A stretch of DNA of 8,963 bases, taken from assembly GCA_003456055.1 (NCBI GenBank), contig DMPG01000005.1, positions 6,408 through 15,370 of the forward strand, given 5' to 3'. Below the pieces are notes generated by a model, which was not told the origin of the DNA, searched no databases, and worked only from the letters and a program-made list of their open reading frames with translations. This document shows positions 1 through 7,072 of the stretch, piece by piece. The translations under genes and the position numbers were made by a program. The number at the start of each line of letters is the position of its first letter. Position 1 is the first letter of the stretch. The stretch is from Bacteroidota bacterium (GTDB lineage Bacteria > Bacteroidota > Ignavibacteria > UBA10030 > UBA8401).

Positions 1-103
1 CCTAAAAATAGACAAATATGTCTTAATCCTGCTTTAATGTATTACAAGCTGGAATGAATTTCAATAGCAAAGTTGCAAAGATTACGGAAATGAGACAAAA
101 ACA

Positions 104-117
104 ATTATTGCAATAAT
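104..117 (-). terminator. Weak candidate terminator of the nickel operon (palindrome plus T-rich tail)
   Basis: A perfect 14-bp palindrome, ATTATTGCAATAAT, lies about 40 bases past the ABC ATPase stop codon. Read on the minus strand it can fold as a 5-bp AT stem with a TGCA loop, followed by TGTTTTTG. The stem is short and all A/T, so it is a poor intrinsic terminator; the position after the last operon gene is the main argument. It could equally be a chance palindrome or a protein site. I see nothing else in bases 1-159. Confidence 0.25.
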
Positions 118-159
118 AGGTTACTCAATACTAATGCAATTCTTACAAAGGTAATAATG

Positions 160-930
160 TTAATTTCTTTGAGGAATAACAAATGAATTATTACCGTCGG
201 AAATAACATCGAAGGAAGGAATGATTAATTTTAGTAATGGACTATCCCAAGCTTTGTTCTCATCATCTCGTAGAACGTTCTTATTATATAGAAATAGAAT
301 ATCGTCGCCGAACAAAAATGCTAGATTTGGATCGTGGAGCGCGCTAATGACCGTGATTCCTTTTTTAACCAATGTCTTTATCAAGGTAAGAATCCGATTT
401 TGATTGGTGAAATCGAGATGATTGGTCGGTTCATCCAATAAAAGTATGGATGGTTTATTCACCAATGAACGGGCAAGAAGTATCATTTGTTGTTCTCCGC
501 CGGATAATTCTGAATAGATTCTATTTCTAAAGAAGTTTAGATCCAATTCGTGAATGATCTCATCAACAGCATCGTGATCTTTTTTTGATGGTAAAAAATC
601 TACGTAGCAAGCTCTGCCGGTGAGGATCACATCTTCTACAGAAAAAGGAAATATTGGTCGATGATGTTGTCCAACGTATCCAACCATTTGTGAGAACTCT
701 CTACTGTTCCAGGAAGATAATTCCTTTCCCGTACACTGAATTGATCCACTATAACCCGAAATGAGTCTAGCAAGCAAACGGATTAATGTAGATTTCCCTG
801 AACCGTTGCGTCCTAGAAGAACGGTTAATTTTCCCTGCGCAATTTCAATGGTTACATTTTCAATCACGCTTTGATGAGTATATGAATACGCTACATTGTT
901 TAGGCTAAAAGCGTTCATTAATGATTCCAT
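160..930 (-). CDS. ABC transporter ATP-binding protein, iron/B12/metal-chelate uptake type
   Basis: This is the cytoplasmic ATPase that powers the FecCD-type permease encoded just upstream; it belongs to the FepC/BtuD-like class. At 256 residues it has the normal length. All nucleotide-binding motifs are visible: Walker A GRNGSGKS (residues 40-47), Q-loop Gln88, signature LSGGEQ (142-147), Walker B ILLLDE (162-167) and the switch histidine in ALHD (His199). The gene overlaps the permease end. Starting at base 930 gives a 13-base overlap. The second ATG, at base 918 (MNAFSL...), shares one base with the permease stop in a TAATG arrangement, which is typical of translational coupling and may be the true start. 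It is the last gene of the nikR-led operon, so nickel or a nickel chelate is the likely cargo. The motifs alone do not separate nickel from iron chelates or cobalamin. Confidence 0.93.
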   Translation of the reverse strand: MESLMNAFSLNNVAYSYTHQSVIENVTIEIAQGKLTVLLGRNGSGKSTLIRLLARLISGYSGSIQCTGKELSSWNSREFSQMVGYVGQHHRPIFPFSVEDVILTGRACYVDFLPSKKDHDAVDEIIHELDLNFFRNRIYSELSGGEQQMILLARSLVNKPSILLLDEPTNHLDFTNQNRILTLIKTLVKKGITVISALHDPNLAFLFGDDILFLYNKNVLRDDENKAWDSPLLKLIIPSFDVISDGNNSFVIPQRN

Positions 931-1910
931 CCGATATGATTCTTTTTCATAAGAAATAAAAAGACTGGTGCGCCAATGATCATCGTAAAGATTCCAATCG
1001 GTAATTCAAAAGACATCAATGATCTGGATATGTCATCAATAACCACAAGAAAACTTCCTCCGAGAGCAATACAGAGTGGAATAAGTTTTCTATTATCTAC
1101 ACCAACGATCATTCGCACAATGTGTGGAACGATTAATCCATAAAATCCAATGATACCGGCAACAGCAACTGCTGCGGAGCATGCAATTGAAATGATAAGC
1201 AGCAATATCCATTTATCCCGCAGCACATGAACGCCGCTTGATTTTGCTTCATCATCTCCCAACGCTAAAACATTCAGTCTCCAACGATACAAAAGTAATA
1301 TACATAATCCAACGACCATTGGAAGAAGTGATACCTGAACTTTCTCCCAGCTTGCCGTATGAAAGTTTCCCATTGTCCAATGGATTATACTTTGGAGCTT
1401 AAACGGATCGCTGATGAATTGAATGATCGTTAAAAGAGCCGTGAATATTCCATTTACTACAACACCGGCTAATATGAGTGAAATAGTTGATACTTCTTTA
1501 TTCTGCATTGCCGCAAAATAGCTTGTTCCTGCAGCGAGAATTCCAAAGATGAACGCTGATGGAATGAGTGGAAGCAGATGAAACGAAACTGAAAGTGCAG
1601 CACCAAATGCAGCTCCAGAAGATAAACCGAGAATGAACGGATCGACGAGAGGATTTCGAAATACAGCTTGCATCGCACCGCCGGATGCTGAGAGAACGGC
1701 ACCGACAAGGAATACCAGAATTATTCTTGGTGCGCGTATATCAAATAATACAATTTGTGCTGATTCAGAAAGAATGGATGGTGATCCACTGTAATATTGC
1801 CAAAGATCTATCAATGAAATGTGAAACGCAGACCCAATAAAAAAGGAACCAAGAAGCACCGGAATTGGAAGGAGATACAATGACAAAATGAATATCTTTT
1901 TCATATTCAT
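918..1910 (-). CDS. FecCD-family metal-chelate ABC transporter permease
   Basis: This inner-membrane permease belongs to the FecCD/BtuC family (type II importers for siderophores, haem, cobalamin and, in some Helicobacter, nickel chelates). Its 330 residues are almost entirely hydrophobic, fitting the usual ten membrane helices. Family landmarks are intact: RAPR (59-62), GGAMQAVFRNPLVDPFILG (77-95), GVVVNG (149-154), the cytoplasmic coupling segment ALGDDEAKSSGV (216-227), GIIGFYGLIVPHIVRM (252-267) and LPIGIFTMIIGAPVF (303-317). Only one permease is present, so it probably works as a homodimer, as BtuC does. The gene starts one nucleotide after the stop of the binding protein (TAAGATG) and ends overlapping the ATPase, so the three are co-translated. 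The NikR context points to nickel or cobalt; the sequence alone does not fix the substrate. Confidence 0.93.
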   Translation of the reverse strand: MNMKKIFILSLYLLPIPVLLGSFFIGSAFHISLIDLWQYYSGSPSILSESAQIVLFDIRAPRIILVFLVGAVLSASGGAMQAVFRNPLVDPFILGLSSGAAFGAALSVSFHLLPLIPSAFIFGILAAGTSYFAAMQNKEVSTISLILAGVVVNGIFTALLTIIQFISDPFKLQSIIHWTMGNFHTASWEKVQVSLLPMVVGLCILLLYRWRLNVLALGDDEAKSSGVHVLRDKWILLLIISIACSAAVAVAGIIGFYGLIVPHIVRMIVGVDNRKLIPLCIALGGSFLVVIDDISRSLMSFELPIGIFTMIIGAPVFLFLMKKNHIGWNH

Positions 1911-1911
1911 C

Positions 1912-2967
1912 TTAAATTGGTTTTCCGTATAAGAATGTCATCAGTGAATCTCGTTTCGTTCCGAATGTCTCTTCAGAGAAAGAAGTATTGTGAACCGCAT
2001 TATACAGAAATGTAACCGCATATTGATATTTCAATGTCCAAAGGTCGCAATCAAAACTGCTTGGAAGTTCGAATACTTTCTTTGAACGAACGGCTTTTAA
2101 TGTTCGAAGATATGAAGTGTTAATGATATCCGATGGATTGCAGGTTTCGGTGTTCCAGAGCAGGATGATATCCGGATTCCACTGAATCAATGTTTCAGCA
2201 TTGATCGAAACGTGCTCTTGTTTTGATTGACACACATTGATGAACCCCGCAGAGGTAATGACGTTATTCACCGTACTTGATAGACCTGCTGTTTCAAACA
2301 TTCCTGAAGCCCACATGAAATATACGCTTTGAGATTTATCTTTGGATTGTTTAAGAGATGCGATCTGTAGTTTGGTGAATTTGATAAGACTATCTGCCCG
2401 TTCTTGTCTGTTCAGCAGAATTCCAAAATCCTTTATTTCTTTGAAGATATCGTCTACGCTATTCAACATTACAGCATAAATAGGAATATGATGTGATTCC
2501 AGTGCATCAATAGCCTCATTCTGTGATGACCAAAGGATAACAAGATCTGGCTGTAACGCTATCACACTTTCCAGATTGACAAAATCCCAATTTCCTGGTG
2601 TTGGAAGATTTTTATTTCTTATTCTAACATCGAGTAAAGAATAGTAGGGATACAGTGGTGCACTATAGATGTTTGTCGAAATACCAACAAGTGTCTGTTC
2701 TGCCTGTAACATATATAATCCGGATGTTGCACTTTCAAGCAGGCAGACGATACGCTGAACCGGTTTGTCAAAGGAAAGAGACTTACCACGAAAGTCTGTT
2801 ACAGAAATCGTTTGCTGTTTGGTCGACGGCAATTCTTTATTCTTGCACCCAAAACACAAACAACAAACAATGAGTAACAAATAAAATAATATGTGAACGG
2901 CTAACTTGATTAAAATGTCACTTTCAATCCGCCCGTGATACCAATCCCCGTATTCTTGAACTGCCAC
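1912..2967 (-). CDS. Periplasmic metal-chelate-binding lipoprotein (BtuF/FecB/CeuE type)
   Basis: This is the cluster A substrate-binding protein that would hand the metal chelate to the FecCD permease. Visible features are a hydrophobic segment (residues 22-40) ending in Cys, a probable lipidation site at Cys41 or nearby Cys35/36/38, then the first lobe starting at SVTDFRGKSLSF with QRIVCLLESATSGLYML (71-87), and the family motif NLESVIALQPDLVIL (131-145). A second lobe follows, with INAETLIQWNPDIILLW. The start is doubtful. The only upstream ATG, at base 2967, overlaps the receptor gene by 58 bases and adds about 20 residues, including acidic ones, before the signal segment. An ATC at base 2910, directly on the receptor stop (TAATC), would give a compact signal peptide beginning (M)KLAVHILFYLLL. 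The NikR-led operon suggests a nickel chelate as ligand, as for Helicobacter CeuE; I infer this from context only. Confidence 0.88.
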   Translation of the reverse strand: MAVQEYGDWYHGRIESDILIKLAVHILFYLLLIVCCLCFGCKNKELPSTKQQTISVTDFRGKSLSFDKPVQRIVCLLESATSGLYMLQAEQTLVGISTNIYSAPLYPYYSLLDVRIRNKNLPTPGNWDFVNLESVIALQPDLVILWSSQNEAIDALESHHIPIYAVMLNSVDDIFKEIKDFGILLNRQERADSLIKFTKLQIASLKQSKDKSQSVYFMWASGMFETAGLSSTVNNVITSAGFINVCQSKQEHVSINAETLIQWNPDIILLWNTETCNPSDIINTSYLRTLKAVRSKKVFELPSSFDCDLWTLKYQYAVTFLYNAVHNTSFSEETFGTKRDSLMTFLYGKPI

Positions 2968-4922
2968 GGCATTTCATATTGATTGTCTGTAAGATTAGAA
3001 ACGTGTAAGAATAGAACAGTTGCATGTCCTTCGCCATGCGCTATCGTCTGCATTGCTGAAAGATTAACGATTGCTCCTTGAGTGAATGCTTTGCGGCCAG
3101 ATTTGGAATTGCTGTCATAGAAATCAGAACTATAATTCACATACGGATGAAGATGCAAACCAAAATCAAATGAAAGATCAAAACCAACATTTGCATTATT
3201 AGCGGGCGCGAAAGGAATTTCAGTCCCGTCCTGATCAACATTCGATGAGTTATCAATGGTTGTTTTCATATACGTATAATTTGCAAACCACGTGACGTTA
3301 GAATTTAACTGCTGAGATGCTTCAACTTCAAATCCATTGGAATGAGATTTACCCGCGTTGATGGATTGCGATTGCGAAGGGTTTGCACTGACGACATTTT
3401 CAACAATAGCATCATTCACCGTAATCATAAAAGCACGAACTCCAACTGAAAACGATGAAAGAATATTTACATCTGTTCCAAGATCAACTCCCAATCCTGA
3501 TTCTGGATTAAGATTCGGATTTGGCAATTGTCCATTCTTTCCTGCAACACCTTTGTCGGATAGTTTTATCGTTCCACCGGTTGATTTAAGTCCGGGAGCT
3601 ATGAAACTATTCCCTGCATTAGAATAGACGGCAATATCGTTATCAAGACGATACCGAATACCTGCGCTCCATAGCAAAGAATTCCACTGTTGAGAATGTT
3701 GTCCCGGTGCATTACCGTCAATAAGGTCGATTGCATTTTCTGTATAAGAATAACGCAGTCCACCGCGCAGTATTAAATCGCTGAGTCTGAATTCTTCCTG
3801 TGCATAAATACCCGCTTGTGTCCCGTTCGATTTGTTTCCGTATTGTTGGTATCCGAGTAATGGATCAGACCAAGTTGAATATCCGGCATGTTGATAATCG
3901 GCTCCAAATATAAAAAGGTTATTGTCACCATGTTTAAAACTCACACTTACATCTACGGGTACGATGTTTTGAACAACACCGTTATTAGATTTCAAAGTAT
4001 CAATAACGCCAAAACTGCTTTCCTGCCAACTCCGATCATATTGTCGAAGTCCAAAATGAGATTGAAGTGAAATGGCATCGGAAAGAGATAGTGAATACCC
4101 CGCATTAATGAGAGTGTAATCATTATCAAATCCGCGATAGACTCTTCCTGCATCTCCTGCATGAAATACTTTGTTCACAAATATAGAGAATCGTTGTTTT
4201 TCATCAACAGCAAATGACGCACCTCCAAAGAGTTTTGTCTTTGTGTAATCAGGATTCTTTTTCATGTTCAACCAAGAATTGGTAATGCCGTAATTCGTGT
4301 AATCTGATTTCTCATAGGTTGCACCGACAAAATAATTCACATTCTTTGAATTATCCTGATGAAAGAAATGATTATTGATCGTGTTGTATGAACCAAATGA
4401 AGTTGAAGCTGTTGTTTGTTGTCGATCAAAATTGTCTTTGAGAATAAGATTAACCGTCCCTGTTAATGGACTTTGATTTCCTGCGAAATCTTGTGAGAGA
4501 TAATTTGGATACAATACCGATGCCGGGCCACGTTGCACTTCAATCCTAGAAATAGCTGAAATATCAATGGCCATCGGATCGACAAATGCATCAATTGGTA
4601 ATCCTTGAAGCATATATGTACTATATTTTGGACCGATACCTCCGTAAGTTCCCCAATTAGCATCATTTCGCGAAAGAGGACGAATTGCATTGCCGGGCTG
4701 CATTCCGACAGCTTCCGATAAATTATTATTTGTTAAGATAATTGAGGAAAGCGTGCTATCGGAGACAACATCAATTTTTTGTGTAACATTTCCTTTGGAT
4801 TCGAACTGTTTGGATGCGGTAACAACAACTTCGGACATTGGAACTATTTTCTTGTCTTCTTGACTGTAAAGGAATGAAAATACAAAAAGAAATAGAATCA
4901 ATTTGCTGATATTAGTCTTCAT
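2910..4922 (-). CDS. TonB-dependent outer-membrane receptor, probable nickel-chelate receptor
   Basis: This is a 22-stranded outer-membrane barrel of the TonB-dependent family that actively takes up a scarce ligand using ExbBD-TonB energy; those partners are not in this window. It has 670 residues. A signal peptide (1-20, cleavage likely LYS|QEDK) is followed by a TonB-box-like EVVVTAS (31-37). The plug domain (about 45-162) contains YMLQGLPID and the hallmark ISRIEVQRGPASVLYP (124-139). The barrel ends with ...GGLKVTF, whose terminal Phe is typical of outer-membrane barrels. It lacks the N-terminal carboxypeptidase-like extension of SusC proteins, so it belongs with siderophore, B12 and metal receptors. 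It starts two nucleotides after the nikR stop (TAACTATG), so NikR must control it. Helicobacter FrpB4 is a known NikR-controlled nickel receptor precedent. Substrate assignment here is inferred from the operon. Confidence 0.92.
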   Translation of the reverse strand: MKTNISKLILFLFVFSFLYSQEDKKIVPMSEVVVTASKQFESKGNVTQKIDVVSDSTLSSIILTNNNLSEAVGMQPGNAIRPLSRNDANWGTYGGIGPKYSTYMLQGLPIDAFVDPMAIDISAISRIEVQRGPASVLYPNYLSQDFAGNQSPLTGTVNLILKDNFDRQQTTASTSFGSYNTINNHFFHQDNSKNVNYFVGATYEKSDYTNYGITNSWLNMKKNPDYTKTKLFGGASFAVDEKQRFSIFVNKVFHAGDAGRVYRGFDNDYTLINAGYSLSLSDAISLQSHFGLRQYDRSWQESSFGVIDTLKSNNGVVQNIVPVDVSVSFKHGDNNLFIFGADYQHAGYSTWSDPLLGYQQYGNKSNGTQAGIYAQEEFRLSDLILRGGLRYSYTENAIDLIDGNAPGQHSQQWNSLLWSAGIRYRLDNDIAVYSNAGNSFIAPGLKSTGGTIKLSDKGVAGKNGQLPNPNLNPESGLGVDLGTDVNILSSFSVGVRAFMITVNDAIVENVVSANPSQSQSINAGKSHSNGFEVEASQQLNSNVTWFANYTYMKTTIDNSSNVDQDGTEIPFAPANNANVGFDLSFDFGLHLHPYVNYSSDFYDSNSKSGRKAFTQGAIVNLSAMQTIAHGEGHATVLFLHVSNLTDNQYEMPWQFKNTGIGITGGLKVTF

Positions 4923-4924
4923 AG

Positions 4925-5374
4925 TTATGCTTTATGATGGTGAGTGTGTGTATGTTTATGTGATGATTTTTCCGACGTTGTGATGGTCAATTTACCATGC
5001 TGCACCCCTTTAAAGCTTAATAGTTTTTCTGCAAGAGTTTTAATAACCTCGGCTTTGCCCTGAAGCAATATCACTTCAAGACAACTGTCATGATCAACAT
5101 GAACATGTATTGTTGAAATAATATTTTGGTAGAATTCATGTTGAAGCGATGAGAGAGATTTTTCCAGATTACGCTTATGGTGATCGTAAATATAAACAAG
5201 GGCAGCGTAGATATGTTCATTGGGTAATGAGGTATTCTCCTCGACAAGTTTTTCGCGAACAATATCGCGTATAGCTTCCGATCTGTTGCTATATCCTTTG
5301 TGTGATATGAGATGGTCGAAAGTATCAAGGAGGTCTTGCTCCATTGAAATACCGAATCTGACGAGTTTTTTCAT
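4925..5374 (-). CDS. nikR: Nickel-responsive transcriptional regulator NikR with His-rich C-terminal tail
   Basis: NikR is a ribbon-helix-helix repressor that binds DNA when loaded with Ni(II) and shuts off nickel import. The N-terminal ribbon-helix-helix (residues 4-45) is clear: VRFGIS strand, then GYSNRSEAIRDIVREKL, nearly identical to the E. coli GYNNRSEAIRDILR segment. The ACT-like metal domain follows. By alignment from memory with E. coli NikR (His76, His87, His89, Cys95), the square-planar nickel ligands are His79 (in SLQHEF), His90 and His92 (in TIHVHVDHD) and Cys98, all present. At 149 residues it is somewhat longer than the E. coli protein because of an added tail (HKHTHTHHHKA) carrying six histidines. 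An SD (GGAG, 5 nt before ATG) supports the start at 5374. It is first in the operon and sits next to its own probable operator, so it is autoregulated. Confidence 0.95.
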   Translation of the reverse strand: MKKLVRFGISMEQDLLDTFDHLISHKGYSNRSEAIRDIVREKLVEENTSLPNEHIYAALVYIYDHHKRNLEKSLSSLQHEFYQNIISTIHVHVDHDSCLEVILLQGKAEVIKTLAEKLLSFKGVQHGKLTITTSEKSSHKHTHTHHHKA

Positions 5375-5379
5375 TTGAT

Positions 5380-5383
5380 CTCC
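5380..5383 (-). promoter_or_regulatory. Ribosome binding site of nikR
   Basis: GGAG lies five bases upstream of the nikR ATG (GGAGATCAAATG on the minus strand). It fixes the nikR start and directly abuts the inverted repeat, so the 5' untranslated leader is very short and leaves no room for a riboswitch. Confidence 0.7.
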
Positions 5384-5410
5384 GTGCTACGAATATATTA
5401 AATGTAGCAC
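5384..5410 (-). promoter_or_regulatory. Probable NikR operator, GTGCTAC-N13-GTAGCAC
   Basis: A perfect 7-bp inverted repeat with a 13-bp AT-only or nearly AT-only spacer (27 bp in all) lies 9 bases before the nikR start codon. NikR operators are two short half-sites about two helical turns apart: GTATGA-N16-TCATAC in E. coli, and GTGTTAC-N13/14-GTAACAC as reported by comparative genomics in other groups. This site differs from the latter by one symmetric base change per arm and has the same spacing. It overlaps the predicted -10 element, so Ni-NikR bound here would block the whole operon. I did not find a second perfect copy in the window. Confidence 0.82.
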
Positions 5411-5429
5411 TGAATGAATGGAAAAGCAA
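5401..5429 (-). promoter_or_regulatory. Predicted promoter of the nikR-receptor-ABC operon
   Basis: On the minus strand, TTGCTT (5429-5424) and TACATT (5406-5401) are separated by 17 bases, a weak sigma-70-like pair. The same bases also fit the Bacteroidota pattern (TTG, about 20 bases, then TACATTTA, close to TAnnTTTG). The -10 element lies across the upstream half-site and spacer of the inverted repeat, as expected for a repressor site. The start of transcription would fall within the operator, giving a short leader. Confidence 0.5.
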
Positions 5430-5519
5430 TGAATAAAACGATGGATACTGGACAAACAAGTATGATTTCTCTCGTATTGTACAGCAATACTCAATTCAAT
5501 AATGAAATATTGTAGAATA

Positions 5520-5889
5520 TTAGGAAAGGGAGTTTCGTTCCGGTGGTTGGATTATTTTCAGAGTAAATCCATTTGAAACATCTCCTTGAAGAAAAGAAGA
5601 AAATAAAAGAAGTGTATGATTATCGATTGTGTGAACACTAATTTTGTTTATTGTAACAAAGATTAATTCCGGTGTGCGAATTTCAATTTTTGGAGGTGTT
5701 GGAGTTGATTTTTCTTCAACGATGGTGTTGATATAACATTCACCATTGCACAGAGGTAATTCTTTATTTCACAAAATGATGCGGCAATATATTCCTGATA
5801 AGCAAAGTAAGATGCCCAAATGATAGGACACTTAATGGATAATGATAAAAAAGGAATAAAATAGTCTTCTTTATTGCAAAAAAATTCAA
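5520..5889 (-). pseudogene. Frame-broken small Cys-motif protein (FCE..KELPLCNGECY type)
   Basis: No intact reading frame exists here, but joined pieces make one coherent small protein of about 120 residues. From base 5889 (possible TTG start behind GGAAGGG) one frame reads FFAIKKTILFLF, like the start of a signal or anchor segment. A second frame then gives IIWASYFAYQEYIAASFCE, and a third gives NKELPLCNGECYINTIVEEK, continuing to IIQPPERNSLS and a TAA at 5520. Each change equals one missing base (or a -1 shift): near the T6 run at 5852-5847, and at the A3 run at 5769-5767, where one extra A restores FCENKELPLCNGECY. From memory, small proteins of Bacteroidota share the pattern LCxNKxxPxxxCNGKCxL after a membrane segment and end in a Pro-Pro tail; their function is unknown to me. 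The rest of 5411-5936 holds only the operon promoter and weak hairpins. Confidence 0.6.
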
Positions 5890-5926
5890 AAAACCCTTCC
5901 GATTTGCAACGAGTGGAAATGATAAG

Positions 5927-5947
5927 AAAAATTCTTTTAGAATTTTT
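5927..5947 (-). terminator. AT-rich hairpin across the VWA gene stop, possible terminator
   Basis: AAAAATTCT and AGAATTTTT form a perfect 9-bp inverted repeat around a 3-base loop. The VWA stop codon (5939-5937) lies across the loop. On the minus strand the 3' arm ends in five T residues. The stem holds only one G-C pair, so it may be too weak to terminate by itself. It would separate the ATPase-VWA operon from the broken small gene and the nickel operon. Confidence 0.35.
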
Positions 5948-7028
5948 TACGTCTGTTGCGGATATAGTCCACGAACAAGAACTGTCCGAGGTTGTTCAAC
6001 GAGGAATAATACGCGCGCCCTTTGTTTGCCTTCGTCAATTCTTCCACAAAGTTGATGAGGTATGGGTCTTGTGCGATCATAAACGTGCTGATGGTGATCT
6101 TCTCACGGCGGCATTGTACTGCTTCATCCAATGTTTTGTTGACGATCTTCGGATCGAGCCCAAATGAATTTTTGTATAATCGTCCGGAATCTTCGAACAT
6201 TGCTGAAGGTTTACCATCAGTGATCATAAAGATCTGCTTATTGGCATTGCCGCATTTACGAAGAAGATTTCGAGCCATCTGTAGCCCGGCGCGAGTGTTC
6301 GTGTGGAATGGTCCGACCTGTAGAAATGGGATCTCGGCAAGACTGATCAAGCTGGCATCGTCGCCGAAGGTAAGGCATGCAAGAAAATCTTTCGGGAATT
6401 TTGTCTGGATCAATTCTGCAAGTGCAAGTGCAACCTGTTTGGCAGGAGTGATACGGTCTTCACCATATAAGATCATACTGTGAGAAATATCGATCATCAA
6501 CACCGTTGCGCAGGATGAAAGGTTCTCCGTCTCATACACTTCAAGATCGTCTTCCTGCAGATTGAAATCATCAATGCCGTCGCGTTTCAACGCATTGGTC
6601 ATTGTTGAGGTAAGATCGATATCCGTAGACCGATCGCCGAAGTTCCATTTTTTTGTTTCGCTCAATCTCTCTACGCCGTTGCCAGTATTCGGCGTCTCAT
6701 GATTTCCCATTGGATTCTTTTTGAGAGAAGAGAATATTTCCTTCAATGCATCCTGGCGGATCTTTTGGACTCCTTTTGTTGTCAATTCGAAATTATTCTT
6801 GACCTCTTCAATGATTCCCATTTCTTTCAACTTCTCAACAAGATCGTCGATCGTCATTTCTTCATCAAAAATGCCATACTCTTTGGCAAGCTGACGAAGC
6901 CATTCCAATGCTTCTTCAACGTTGCCGCTTGATTGCAGAACAAGATAATTGAATAACTTTGTCAGTTGTTCAAGCCGTTGTTCATCAGTTGCGGAATTTT
7001 CGTTCCACTTGCTATATAAGAACTTCAT
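5937..7028 (-). CDS. VWA-domain protein, partner of the ChlI/MoxR-type ATPase
   Basis: This 363-residue soluble protein has two parts. The N-terminal 110 residues are charged and probably helical (EEALEWLRQLAKEYGIFDEEMTIDDLVEKLKEMGII). A linker with Asn/Gly-rich sequence leads to a von Willebrand factor A domain from about residue 172. The MIDAS metal site is complete: D180-x-S182-x-S184 in MIDISHSM, a Thr at 243 or 245 in FHTNTRAG, and D271 in MITDGKPS. No signal peptide or membrane helix is seen. Such proteins pair with MoxR/ChlI-like AAA+ ATPases, analogous to the ChlI-ChlD pair of magnesium chelatase and to MoxR-VWA chaperones; the client here is unknown. There is no clear SD before the ATG at 7028, where the sequence is taken up by heptad repeats ten bases upstream. 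Confidence 0.88.
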   Translation of the reverse strand: MKFLYSKWNENSATDEQRLEQLTKLFNYLVLQSSGNVEEALEWLRQLAKEYGIFDEEMTIDDLVEKLKEMGIIEEVKNNFELTTKGVQKIRQDALKEIFSSLKKNPMGNHETPNTGNGVERLSETKKWNFGDRSTDIDLTSTMTNALKRDGIDDFNLQEDDLEVYETENLSSCATVLMIDISHSMILYGEDRITPAKQVALALAELIQTKFPKDFLACLTFGDDASLISLAEIPFLQVGPFHTNTRAGLQMARNLLRKCGNANKQIFMITDGKPSAMFEDSGRLYKNSFGLDPKIVNKTLDEAVQCRREKITISTFMIAQDPYLINFVEELTKANKGRAYYSSLNNLGQFLFVDYIRNRRKKF

Positions 7029-7037
7029 TCTAAATTA

Positions 7038-7072
7038 ACAATTGACAATTGACAATGGAAAATGGACAATTA
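7038..7072. repeat. Left heptad repeat block (ACAATTG-type), inverted relative to the right block
   Basis: Five consecutive 7-bp units read ACAATTG, ACAATTG, ACAATGG, AAAATGG, ACAATTA on the plus strand. The block runs from just upstream of the VWA gene to the stop codon of the four-helix gene. Its first 19 bases (7038-7056) match the reverse complement of 7475-7493 at 18 of 19 positions, so the two blocks bracket the four-helix gene as inverted repeats. Confidence 0.8.

Noticed and set aside
5474..5490. GTATTG-TACAG-CAATAC hairpin (6-bp stem, 5-base loop)
   Set aside because: It has no T-tract on either strand and is not placed over the nikR promoter. It is too short to separate from chance in AT-rich DNA, though it could be a weak terminator or regulator site.
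5497..5512. CAATA-N6-TATTG inverted repeat just past the broken small gene
   Set aside because: A 5-bp AT-rich stem with no T-run is expected by chance.
5375..5936. Possible cobalamin riboswitch, because the transporter resembles BtuCDF
   Set aside because: The leader between the likely promoter and nikR is only about 25 bases, and I see no B12-box-like sequence or extended structured leader in the gap.
5874..6167. Plus-strand open frame of 97 codons
   Set aside because: It lies mostly antisense to the VWA coding region, whose MIDAS-containing product is convincing. Its translation resembles no family I know.
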